A DNA stretch of 64,000 nucleotides from Diphasiastrum complanatum (taxonomy: Eukaryota > Streptophyta > Lycopodiopsida > Lycopodiales > Lycopodiaceae), in assembly GCA_029204225.1 (NCBI GenBank), contig CM055107.1:31397410-31461409 (forward strand), given 5' to 3'. Each line of letters begins with the position of its first letter. Position 1 is the first letter of the stretch. The position numbers were made by a program, and so were the translations under genes. The notes under the pieces were generated by a model. It had not been told where the DNA came from. It made no database searches and saw nothing but the letters and a program-made list of their open reading frames with translations. Below are positions 9,400 through 21,437 of the stretch, in pieces.

Positions 9400-12314
9400 T
9401 AGGTGCGAGTGTCACGACCTCTATGATGTGTTGGTGCCGTACACAGATGCATGGAATTGGCAAAAATTGGGATTGCATCTGTTAATTGTATTATTGAGGG
9501 AGGTTTTGAAATACTACCAGTAGGCTTAAGAAGCTCAAACTACTTGATCATGTGTTGGCTGAAAGCAAGTCGAGTTTTGTTTCAAGGGGCATGTTGAAAA
9601 TTGATTTCTTGAAACCAGTTTGCAATTTATTGATTATTGTAGGTTCAAATGTGATTCATATTTTTCTATTTATCATGTATTTTCATCTATGTACCTTGCA
9701 AGATGATTCCTATTTCTTCTACTGTTTGGGCGATCCAGTAGTTGCAAACATTTGCATGTAAACTTGCTAAGACATACAAATTGAGTTGGGAGCAATATCG
9801 AGAGATCCTTGTGTTTTTCTTTGGTCTTTTGTATTGCCCTGGTTTATGGAATATGATGAGTAGAGTCACACGTACCCTTTCAAAAGATAGAGAAGATGAA
9901 TTTTCACATTTGGCGATTTTACTGGGATCTGCAATTGCTCAAAACTTATAAGCCATTCATAATTCACATGGTTAAGCTTACATCATGTTAGCCTTTAGGA
10001 AAAGGGCCAAGAGGGGCAACGATTGAAAGAAACTCGAACTGGAAACTCTCACATTAATTCACCTGAAAATAAGGAGGCATTTTCAGAATTTTTGCAAACC
10101 AGTATAAACTAGCAAAGGCACAATTTGCCTCCCCCCTATTTGATTGAATCTCTAAATGTATTATTTAGCAAATACTTGCTCACATTAGTGGGATATATTT
10201 TAAGCTTAGGGTATCTCCTTGGCAACTTACCTCTCCTCTATGATTGAATGTTTGAACTTTGAATCTATAACTGAGCAAATAGTTTTTAAAAAATTAATGG
10301 GATACATATCGAGGTTTTGGGTCCTTGAATAGAGCCATCAATATTGCCATTTTGCAAGACATTTACATCCAATCTATTGATAAAATCAATAAACATGTTT
10401 TGTTTTTAAGGATAGGATTGGAAACATAGGATCAAAGGATGGTCTACCTAGCATTGAAGATATTCCTGGGTAAACTCCAAGGTGGATTGGAAGGTCCGCA
10501 GAGGAAGAACAAGCAGTGAAGCCATGAAGTTACTCCACAAGTGATTCAGAATGATGTATTGGGTTCAGGGGGCATAATGACAACAAAAATCATGATTTAA
10601 GGCCCTCCAAACTAATTAGAATTGATTTGTGATTCAAATCAAATTCTGAAGAAACCTTCTCTTTTGTAAAAAAATGATATTTTTCATGCGCTATATACAT
10701 TTTCTTTGAGGAGTAGGCTTTTTTTTAATCGTTTGACAAAAGGACAATCTGAACGTACAAAAAAAAGTGAATTAATTTGACTTGGAACTATGTTAGGGGG
10801 TATTTGGGTACATATAGACATCCTATTATGAATGCAATCACAAATACTGGCATCAAATGAAACATAAAGCAGCAAAATATATGTGCAAAAGAAGCTAATC
10901 TATAAATGATCATACAACATAAATCTGAACAATTGATAAGGGTGCTACTGCTATCGTTATTTTTCAAGCACTGGAAGTGCCACTCCCTTATCAAGTTATC
11001 CCTTTAACCTCTATGCTTTCAATACAATCAAATGATATGCGACTATGTGTATCTCATAACAAATTTCCAACATGCATCTCTTGGAAATCTAACTTCTAAG
11101 TACTAAGTTTCACTTGTACCTTTCAGACAGGAGGCAGTTGCACACGTGACAATGTAGAGGTGCATCACCCCTTTAAACATTAAAGGAAACACCATGTTTT
11201 TGCCATGACCCAAAGTGAGGAATGGAAAAAAGAACCCAAAAAATCCAGTTGTGTTTCGAAATGGCGGATACCTGTTCAGAACACATCTTCCCATTTTGAA
11301 ACAGCCGTTTCGAAACACATGTCAAAATGGGACCCAAAACATTGTCCTGTTACAATCCCGAAACACAAGATTTATTTTAGCACTCATATTGGGCCTATAG
11401 GCCCTGGGAAAGATCCTTAGTATCCTCTGAACTCCCCATTTGTTAAACAAATAATCAGCAATAGAGCCACCATCTTCAGAAAAGCCCTTGAAGATCAAGA
11501 TTGTGCTTTTTTTGAGATCTTTTGCTTCTTTTTAACACATCAGGAGATCTCTTAGAAGACAGAGCTTTTATCAAAAACGTTCGACATTCAGTGAAGAAAC
11601 GTTTACCTTTTCCATCCACATCGATGTCTCTTGCTTTTTGATATTGTCAATTGCAGTTGATCAAGTTTACATCGCATCCCTTGGCTGTTTCCTTTGATTT
11701 GAGTATGAGCCACCAGTTTGTGTTATTTCTTCAAGTGCCAACCTGTGAATCTTTTCAAGACAAATTTCTCCCCTATGTACCTGAGTGCTAATTCAAGCGA
11801 TTGTTGACATCAAAGCAAGCTAGTTTGTTCAGGTCTCAGATGCAGCAACAGAAGGTGACCCTTTTTTCTTGGGGGGGGGTGTGCTTTTATTTGCTTTGTT
11901 GACACATTTCTACTCCTTATAGATGAACCCCTTCTGTTCTAATTTCAAGTTTGACAGTATGTTGGAATCAAGTGAACAGCAGGTCATCATTTGGAAGCTC
12001 ATTGTTGGTCTGATAAATTTCTGGCTTTCGAAGAGTCTATATCATCTTTTTCCAAAAGCTTGTTATCCACAATTTTGGTTTAATGCTTGGCCTTGACAAC
12101 ACAATTGGTTAAGACTTTTTTTGTCGTCCTTGTTGGTGATAAAGACGCATTGAAGATTGCAGTTGGTCATGTATCCCATACTCAATCTACGTTTCTATAA
12201 GATGGATCTTCACTGGTACCTACGATCATTGGAGGAGGTTGTGATACGTGCTATATGGTCTGCATGTGGTGTCAGAGCTTCTCGTATTGATGGTTTGACA
12301 GGGGTTTGGATTGG

Positions 12315-12381
<67 letters not shown>

Positions 12382-12972
12382 ACACCCACAACCACAATGA
12401 AAATGATAAGGAGAGTGGCTTGTTCAGGAAGTGTGAAAGTCATGTGCATATTGATGTGAACCATATGTTACAAGTAAGTTTATTTAGAGTGAGCAGACAG
12501 CTTATAGATTTTATTTTTTCTGACATAGTTTATGGATTTTCTCCAATAAGACTATACCGACAATCTCACACTAAACTCTTCACCCCTTCTATGATAAATA
12601 GGAGATCAGAAGGTTGCAGCTATTGGTGTTCGGGTGTCACGTTGGATAACATACCATGGACTTGCTGTGAATGTAGATGTGGATATTGCTCCTTTCAAGA
12701 ATATTGTGCCATGTGGTATTGCTAATAAATCTGTTGGAAATATTATCAGCCTATTAGAGCTTGGATTGACTAGTGGAATACAGCATGAATTTTCACATCA
12801 GCAGTGTAGAGATACTAGTGGAAATTATTCATTTGAAATTGAAACGTCAAAAATAAATGATGCAAAAGCATTGTTGAAAGTTATCCATCATTGTTTGGTG
12901 GATGAGTTTTCTAAAGTTTTTGAGGTAGAGTTGGTTGTACCCACCTTAGCTGGGCCTGTTAGTTCGTCCTAA
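9400..12972 (+). pseudogene. LIP2: Octanoyl/lipoyltransferase (LIP2/LipB family), incomplete gene or pseudogene
   Basis: Three exon-like segments are recognisable. About 9402-9475 encodes CECHDLYDVLVPYTDAWNWQK, the N-terminal start of the LipB fold. 12163-12313 encodes [23 protein letters not shown] and [12 protein letters not shown], after an AG acceptor. 12602-12972 encodes [27 protein letters not shown] and runs to a stop at 12970-12972. The 12313/12602 junction joins in phase (ATTG|GT...AG|GAGAT), giving GVWIGDQK. The family moves octanoyl groups from acyl carrier protein to lipoyl domains. The catalytic Lys (in QKVAAIG) and Cys (PCGI) are both present. The conserved segment with HNP.YTLG and RGG..THGPGQ, which must lie between 9475 and 12163, was not found. 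Either those exons are lost or I missed them. No stops interrupt the last two exons. Plastid targeting cannot be judged. Confidence 0.75.
12318..12380. repeat. (CT)n(CA)n microsatellite in an intron
   Basis: About 28 bp of CT repeats run directly into about 32 bp of CA repeats. It begins only about four bases after the predicted 5' splice site (GT at 12314) of the lipoyltransferase-like gene, so the splice donor abuts a pyrimidine tract. Confidence 0.9.
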
Positions 12973-14906
<1,934 letters not shown>

Positions 14907-15581
14907 ATAGGTGTCACCAATAGATGAGGAGTTCGTAATTGGTTTAGTAAATTACTTGTGAGTTAAAGTACTTGAAGAAAAAAGAAATTACTTATGTTCC
15001 TATTTGAAGATACTCATTATATTCATGTTTTGAAAGCACTAATTGTTTTAGCATGATGTAGTTGCTATGCAAATAGTTTTGTACATTTTTATGAATAACG
15101 TTTGGATAAATATTGATGCATAAATCTGCAATTGGCAGGTTATGATTTGACTAGTGTGTTTTGTGGAAATTGTCATCTAGTTAAGTTGGTCTAATTCGGC
15201 AATTTGGAGATATTTCAACTTAGAGACTTATTTTTTTTATGTCAATAAGGTCTAAACATAGTGTCCTCACTATTTTAACAAGTATATAAGTGAAGGTCGG
15301 ATTTGGACCTATTACTATTGGTTGATGGAGATACATTGTATCTAGTCAAGTAAAACTAGGTTTTTTTGTAAGTACCTAGAAACTACCAATTTAGTAGCAA
15401 GGGGCCAAGTGACACTATTTTTGCTATAAATAGCAGTACCAACATGGAGAAACAATTTAAGTGTTTTTTCTATCTTTCGAGAACATTCATCTTCAATGTT
15501 ATTGTCTTCTTCTATCCTTTTTCCTCTTGATATTGTCAATTTGAGTGTGTAGTGTTAAAAATCCATAAATCATAATATGGA

Positions 15582-15654
15582 TGGACAGACTAGGATTTGA
15601 ACCCAGGACCTCCCTCATACCGGATGGAATGCTCTACCACTGAGCTATCCGCCC
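15582..15654 (-). other. tRNA-like sequence inside type T LTR (minus copy)
   Basis: Read on the minus strand, a 7-bp acceptor (GGGCGGA with TCTGTCC, two G-T wobbles) closes around a standard D arm (GCTC/GAGC) and T arm (CTGGG/CCTAG with loop TTCAAAT). The A box TAGCTCAGTGG and B box GGTTCAAATCC are near-perfect Pol III promoter elements. The anticodon arm is poor: position 33 is C where tRNAs have U, and the stem has a mismatch. It is therefore tRNA-derived rather than a working tRNA gene. Confidence 0.75.
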
Positions 15655-16137
15655 TGTTTGATAGTTCTCTCTAGAGTGTGGATTGATATTCCAACACCCC
15701 CCCTCAAGCCACACTTGGTTGGGGTCCTAGCTGTCACCTGCCCCACAACTTGGGCCACCTAACCATGGCTTTGACACCATGAACTAGTAGGTCTAACTTG
15801 GCATTGATACCATGTAAAGAATTTGGGCCTGAGGGCCACGCACACACACGTACCCATGCGGGAGCTACGTACTGGGATCCCAACCCCAGTCGCCTAGCTA
15901 CTCGCCATCCGTCTAACCCCCAAAAGGGCTAGTACTAGGGGATAGAGGATATAGAGAAGCACCAACTTATATATGGGAGAGTTCAAGACAAGCAGTTACT
16001 TATGGGACATCGAGAATTCTCAAGGCCTTCACTGGGTGCTCAAGCCCACGGCACTTTCCTGTGCGTGGCTTGCAACTAAACATTCTGCAACAAATTGTTG
16101 GAATATCAATCCACACTCTAGAGAGAACTATCAAACA

Positions 16138-16210
16138 AGGCGGATAGCTCAGTGGTAGAGCATCCCATCCGGTATGAGGGAGGTCCTGGGTTCGAATCCT
16201 AGTCTGTCCA
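16138..16210 (+). other. tRNA-like sequence inside type T LTR (plus copy)
   Basis: This copy matches the one at 15582-15654 with a handful of differences. The A box TAGCTCAGTGG is at 16145-16155 and the B box GGTTCGAATCC at 16189-16199. The first acceptor pair is lost (A opposite C), while the other six pairs hold. Discriminator A at 16210 is followed by TCCATA, so no CCA is encoded. A Pol III transcript from here would run through the LTR end into the primer-binding site at 16240. Confidence 0.78.
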
Positions 16211-16813
16211 TCCATATTATGATTTATGGATTTCTAACATGGTATCAGAGCCAGTGGAGGTTCCTTTGCCTGTGCTTGCTTGAGTGGGGGTGTTGCAGAA
16301 TGTTTAGTTGCAAGCCACGCACAGGAAAGTGCCGTGGACTTGAGCGCCCAGTGAAGGCCTTGAGAATTCTCAATGTCCCATAAGTAACTGCTTGCCTTGA
16401 ACCCTCCCATATATAAGTTGGGCCTTCTCTATATCCTCTATCCCTTGGTACTAGCCCTTTTGGGGGTTAGACGGATGGTGGGTGGCTAGGCGACTGGGGT
16501 TGGGATCCCAGTACGCGGCTCTCGCATGTATACGTGTGTGTGCGTGGCCCTGAGGCCCAAATTCTTTACATGTAGAATGCTAATTTTCTTGTTGTACTTG
16601 ATTTCACATGCGTGAAGGACAATGTACGGACTACTTTAGTACGGACATAGACAATAGGCTATTGGATCTTAGGTTTCTGGATGAGTTATACATTAATTTT
16701 CATGTTGTATCATGCGCATATTTTCAACATTGTTGATGTAAAGAGATGGGCACCCAAATTTAGCTCAAGATCTATTGATTCATTTATGATGTTTTGAATA
16801 AGATTTTTTCAGA

Positions 16814-16830
16814 TGGTATCAGAGCAGGTT
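16814..16830 (+). other. Copia-type primer-binding site
   Basis: TGGTATCAGAGCAGG is complementary to the 3' end region of initiator methionine tRNA, the usual primer of plant Copia elements. It follows a TTTTTTCA that may end the LTR interrupted by the compound TRIM. The next 400 bp show no recognisable Gag. Confidence 0.6.
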
Positions 16831-17227
16831 GTAGGCTATAATTGATGGTAGTACCAAATCTAGTGGATTATTTGAGGGCACCATAAATTCTAGTGAGAGT
16901 TTGAATGGTTCCTTGATCAAATCAAGTATTTTCAAGTGTAGAAAGTGGATATTTATGATCCTAAGCTCATTTTAGGTCAGATCACTTCATGTAGGCCAAA
17001 TTTTGTTTCTATTTGTTGGATCTTGAAGAAAAAAATTGCACGTGGTAGTAAATGTAGCATTCTATCTAAATTCATATCAAGTTTGCTAGTTTTGCATATA
17101 GATTTCGATTTATTCGATAGTATGTGTTTTTGTGGATTTTCAAAGATTGAATAAGATCTCTTGTTGCAAAGGTTTTGTGATATTTTCAAGAGTGTTTTCA
17201 GGTTCTTTTAAAGGAATTTCAAAGTTT

Positions 17228-17665
17228 TCATTCATTTTGATAGTAAGCTGGCAGTCTGGCAATAAATTGCCACTGTGCTAACTTACGATCAAAAAGCGGC
17301 ACCTTAGCCAAAGAGTCCAAGAACTCTTGGACATAACCGTCCAGTTCTCGGCTGCCCATTTTGCAGTTGATAAACTGAATATACAGCTCAGAATCGTCTA
17401 TCGTGACAAAAGCTTTCCGGAATTCCGTCAGGAATTCAGCCCAAGTCACCGGTTTTGTGGAAAGTTCCTTCCACCACGAAGAGGCTTTACCTTCCAGAAA
17501 CAATAGAACCGATGATATTCGTTTATTCTCTGGGACGTTGTGCAAGATAAAATAGCTTGTCCAACGGTTTATCCAGTCTTCAACAACTTCCGGGCGTTTA
17601 AACTTTTTATCGTCAAAAAATATTTCCGGTTGGTAGCCCAAGTTGTTAGAGTTAATTGCTTGCAT
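17228..17665 (-). pseudogene. Gypsy-type Gag capsid fragment
   Basis: This 145-codon open frame carries a retrotransposon Gag signature: VEDWINRWTSYF, LLFLEGKASSWWKEL, then W..F...FR.AF and a Q.FINCK...ELDGYVQEFL helix, ending near ARLPAYYQNE. This is the capsid part of a Gypsy-like Gag. Nothing that could be matrix precedes it, and no zinc knuckle follows before the stop at 17228, so it is truncated at both ends. Its base composition is more balanced than its surroundings. A SINE-like sequence lies immediately to its right. Confidence 0.7.
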
Positions 17666-17779
17666 TGATTAAATAGATTTTGCATTTGTTTATCTCGTTG
17701 TTTATTGCTCTGATGAAGTTCTAAAACTGCCTTGCCTAAGGTTTGCAATAGTTTTTCGAAGTCTAGGGTGTCATTACTA

Positions 17780-17975
17780 CCGGGTTACCAACGGGGTTGG
17801 GCTCAACTGGTTAGCTTGGCATCCAAAGTTTCTTTGGTCCCAGGTTCGAGCCTCCCCTTGGAAACCAAGAAGCATTACTATCGGGTTAGGCTGGCTGAAT
17901 CTCCGTATTTCTCTTATCACTTCCTGGTGATGCCGGGTGAATCTCGGTGGCACCCCTCTCCAAAATTTCATCAGC
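17780..17975 (+). mobile_element. tRNA-derived SINE
   Basis: GGGCTCAACTGGTTAGC (about 17808) matches an A box and GGTTCGAGCCT (about 17842) a B box, spaced as in a tRNA-like Pol III promoter, with an opening GGGTTACC and a near-matching GGAAACC after the T arm. A 3' body of about 115 bp unrelated to tRNA follows (GGTTAGGCTGGCTGAATCTCC, GGTGATGCCGGGTGAATCTC in pieces). This is the general layout of plant Au-like SINEs. The termini are approximate and no target duplication was established. Confidence 0.6.
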
Positions 17976-17999
17976 ATCCATTTTGCTTGCCAACTGAAA

Positions 18000-18487
18000 A
18001 TTAAAAAAAAAATTCATTCAGTTAATGCATTCATTGCGGGTATAATAGTTGCTAAATTAAGCAATGTCTACAAAGAATCTAATTTAGACCATACGTGCTT
18101 TCATTTCCCAATTATACCAATGAATTTCCAAATGGACCATTTACACAATAAAAATCAGAATTAAAACGTCAATGCACCGAAAATCTTTTAACCACTATAA
18201 TTAATAACTGCAAAATTTAACCATTAGTTCTTAAAAACTGAAAACCCATGAAAAAAAAAAGAAATCCACGAGTTATCAAAAACTCAAAAATATTATTAAA
18301 CTAGCCCTCCACCCCCCTCCTCACCCACTCCACTTGCATGGCCCAACTTAAGTTTTACATCAAGAACTTAAGTTGGAGTGCCACCTAAACCCCCCCCCCC
18401 TTCCATCTCCTCTCCTTGGGCAACCACCCGGCCTTTCATCGCACCCTTCTCGGGCCCTCTGTAGACGCGATACCAGAGAGAACTGAC
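18000..18487. other. Unassigned A+T-rich DNA with C-rich patches
   Basis: No coding region was recognised. C-rich runs occur at about 18304-18316 and 18387-18402, just before the GA microsatellite. Short frames on both strands through this stretch look like by-products of simple sequence. Confidence 0.3.

Positions 18488-18541
<54 letters not shown>
18488..18541. repeat. (GA)n microsatellite
   Basis: About 26 uninterrupted GA repeats. Unlike several other GA or CT tracts in this window, I could not assign it to an LTR. Confidence 0.95.
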
Positions 18542-18543
<2 letters not shown>

Positions 18544-18599
18544 TTTTGAAGGCGCAAATAGGCGGATTGAAGAGGCGTCGTCCACCACCATTTACAGAC

Positions 18600-19446
18600 C
18601 ATTCTGAGTTTTATGATCAGTTCTTCAACTTTTACTTGTAGGAAACTAAAAGCTTAAAGCATCTGCTGTTTCTTGCATAGTACTTTGCCCTCACAACGTT
18701 TTCCAGAGTGCCAATGCTTTTGTTTACTGATTTCTAGCATTAGCAAGGTTTCAAAACAAGATTTGCAGGGTTTGCCCTCATTATACCTGAGAAACAGAGG
18801 TTATGCTGCCAAAATTTTCTCAGAACTTAAGTTTGCAGGTTACTACAACTATTTTATCCAATAGTCACTTGTTCCGAACCCAACCATCCACCAGAATGGC
18901 ATTATAGGCTCCTAACTCTACAAACAAACCATTAGTTTGCTGGAAAATGAAGCATAAGCCTGTGATTTCACAGTAAGCAGCCATGCAAACCTATCAAACA
19001 TCACCAAAAATCAATAGCCAATAGATTAGAGTATTTTTGCTTCTATTCTAGCCTATTCCCACCATTTTAAAACCAAACCGGCTTCCAAACAGACAATAGA
19101 CAACATTCAAAATACAGTAACCATTTTTTAGAAGAACAAGAAACTAGAGGAAAAAAACTAGCCAACCAATAAAGTAACTGTTGCTTTCACAAAAATGCTA
19201 ACCACAGAGTAATCAACAACAATAGAATTGACACAGAATTCCTTCCAAGAAGGCAATTTGAAAAGCACAAAAACCAACCAATTGTGAGTCTGGTAGTGCA
19301 CTTACCACACAATAGATTGCAATTCAAAAATTATTTCCAACGGGAAGAAAATTCCACAATTCCACCGTCTTGTTGCTTACTCCGTCGGATTCTCGAGAAA
19401 ACGTCGAGATTTCCACTCAGCACTTTCAATGGTAAATCCTGCTTAG
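18600..19446 (-). other. Probable interior of a minus-strand Copia element, no readable ORF
   Basis: It lies downstream, on the minus strand, of the primer-binding site at 19447-19462, so by position it should be element leader and Gag. I could not recognise Gag, protease or other motifs in any frame. It may be a solo LTR context or strongly decayed. Confidence 0.3.
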
Positions 19447-19958
19447 ACTGGCTCTGATACCAATATAAAGTCCTCACAACAGGATTCTAGTCTAAGCATA
19501 CCATACAAAGCAACAACACATGGGATCCGGTGGAGGTTAAACCAACCCAACCAAACCTAGATCGTACGGATCTAGCCCCCAAGCTATGGATCAATCAGAG
19601 TCATGGAAAGAGGAGTCACACCAGCAGCATGTAGCTACTCGTCACAAGTCAAGCATGCACTAGTGAGAGCCCAGCAGGTATACTTATACCCTCCAAGGCC
19701 CATGCACCACTAGTAGTGCATTGTGACACCTCACTGGACACCTCTGCAGCCTATCTGGGCCACGTCATCCAGTTCCCTAATGACTCACTGATAGACCCAT
19801 ACCAACTCCACCACCATGTGTTTAGGCCTACAACCATTAATTATGACCATGTACACATAAGGGCCCCAATTCCCTTATAGTCACAATTAACTTACGGGTT
19901 GTTGGTCTACCGGTCCCTAGCGTGGACACGCTACCCGAGACCAGTCATGGGCATGACA
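19447..19958 (-). mobile_element. Copia-type LTR with primer-binding site, minus strand
   Basis: On the minus strand the sequence starts TGTCATGCCCATG (19958), runs about 495 bp and is followed by TTGGTATCAGAGCCAGT (19447-19463), a match to the initiator-tRNA primer-binding site. A TATAAGTA-like box lies near 19680 on the minus strand. The exact LTR 3' end is unclear because the last bases before the binding site read ACTTTATA rather than a CA end. A second LTR was not found. Confidence 0.55.
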
Positions 19959-20791
19959 AAGGGGGTAATGAAATTGGTGGTAGAAACAGATTTGGATGGA
20001 TGGGTTGATGATGGTAGGAAAACATGATGAAGGGTTTGGTGGGAGGGTGAAAGAACTGACAATACTACAGTTGTAGCCTTAGACCCTTGTAGTGTTGAGC
20101 TTTGACCACCACTTACTTGGTGAGGAGCTCACTTTGTCTTGCAGGCCCACTGTCATCTTCAGGTTGAGACTCGGCCAATGTCTTGTCTTGCTTCTCGATC
20201 TTTCTTTTTGTATTGGCCTTTTCAGCCTCCCTCTCCTTGATCAACTGCACATATTTTCCAATTCTGATAGCAAGTATTTGAGGGGGTTGAACTTGGTTTT
20301 ATTTTTAATTTTTGTTTCTTTGTTATCTCTTTTTGCTGCTTCACTTGCTTTCTTGAATCTTCTTTCTAGCTGACCAACCAATGTAGGTGGTAGTTGTTCT
20401 CCGCAAGACATTGCAATGACCTTTTAGCTGCCTCAATAGGACTATCAGGGTGTGAAAACATTAGGAATTTTTCAGATAAATATTGAGATGGTAGAAAACA
20501 TAAAGATGTAAGGTAGGGTGGTGGTGGTGGCATTCTGATGATGGAAGTTGTGGTGGTAGTGGTATCTTGATAATGTGGATGATATAACAAGCATGGAAGT
20601 AGATACAGATGTTGTGGCAAGAGAACCAGATAATGGGAATGTGGATGGTGTGGATGTAGGAGTGGTTGAAGGAGAAGACTGATTACCCAATACTTGTGCT
20701 TCCCCCTCATGAAGGATCTTCATCTGCCCGGTGCTCGAAACCTGAGGTTTATGACTGGGGTGCTCCTCCTGGCTGAGTCCCTTTGGATTAC
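19959..20791 (-). other. Low-complexity possible coiled-coil ORF remnant
   Basis: On the minus strand, fragments in more than one frame read as a Ser/Thr/Pro-rich linker with TTT repeats (about 20480-20720), then a Lys/Glu/Gln-rich helical stretch with SPIEAAKRSL and KQVKQQKEITKK (about 20280-20450). This recalls the linker plus coiled coil of the family E/D 3' ORF at 2640-3350, but no shared motif proves kinship. It is opposite in direction to the LTR that follows. Confidence 0.3.
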
Positions 20792-21311
20792 TATTGGAGG
20801 GGTTGGGGATCCCAAGGCAATCCTAACCCTAGTTAATAAGTGAGCGTGGTTTGGCACCCTGCGTGTGTAAGTCCAACTCGATGATCACATAGTTATTTGA
20901 TTAGTTACAGGCTAATAAAAGGACTATAGGCCTTTTTGCGGGACTTTAATGTCGCAGGGCCCAAATGTCAATTTAGTGAATAAAAATGGTTCTCACCAAA
21001 TTTCAATTTCAAATTGGTTCCCTCCAATTATTGAATGGGTTCCCACTCTCTTTTAAATTGAATAGTTAGGGAGGTAAAAATTAGCCAATAATAAATTGGG
21101 GAGCTCATCTCCTCAATTTCCTATTTAAGTAGCAATTTTGAATGATTGTACATGTTTCCATCTTCATTTCAATACAAGCAGATTGGTTCTCTTATGAAAT
21201 GGACTTGTGAAGGTCCTTGCTCTCTAACTCTATTCCTCCATCTCATGCTTTTGTTGTATTTGCTAATTGTTGGATCTGAATATTATTGGAATTGCTATTT
21301 CTTATGCTTTT

Positions 21312-21437
<126 letters not shown>

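Larger units (their letters stand above)
15553..16570. mobile_element. Compound TRIM: two LTR types in a head-to-head arrangement, one insertion unit
   Basis: Four LTR-like blocks are present. Type T (143-144 bp, TGTTGGAATATC...TAACA) lies at 15553-15695 minus and 16096-16239 plus. Type C (280 bp, TGTTGCAGAATG...TTTACA) lies at 15813-16092 minus and 16291-16570 plus. Plus strand: T, then PBS TGGTATCAGAGCC (16240), a 51-bp interior ending in a G-rich tract, then C. Minus strand: C, then PBS TGGTATCAATGCC, a 117-bp interior ending GAGGGGGGG, then T. Only AAT separates the two halves. TGTAG flanks the whole unit at 15548-15552 and 16571-16575, as expected of a 5-bp integrase target duplication. 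C carries a TATATAAG Pol II-like box (about 16410). T carries a tRNA-like Pol III promoter. No coding capacity. Copies are nearly identical, so the insertion is young. Confidence 0.82.
15160..16812 (+). mobile_element. Probable Copia 5' LTR, split by a compound TRIM
   Basis: A CTATAAATAGCAG TATA box lies at about 15424-15436. A primer-binding-site match, TGGTATCAGAGCAGG, lies at 16814 just after a TTTTTTCA that could be the LTR end. Removing the 15553-16570 insertion and one copy of its target duplication joins these two halves into an LTR of roughly 640 bp. The left boundary (around 15160, TGTGTTTTGTGG) is a guess. No downstream Copia Gag was recognised between 16815 and 17227. Confidence 0.4.

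Noticed and set aside
11103-11420. Coding ORFs around 11.1-11.4 kb on both strands
   Set aside because: Three overlapping frames of similar length with no shared motif, within the interval where only lipoyltransferase intron is expected.
16138-16210. Functional tRNA gene
   Set aside because: Position 33 is not U, the anticodon stem has mismatches, and one copy has a broken first acceptor pair. Both copies lie at the same place inside an LTR, so it is part of a mobile element.
15553-16570. Cassandra TRIM with 5S rRNA
   Set aside because: I looked for 5S internal-promoter text in the LTRs. Instead A and B boxes of tRNA type are present.
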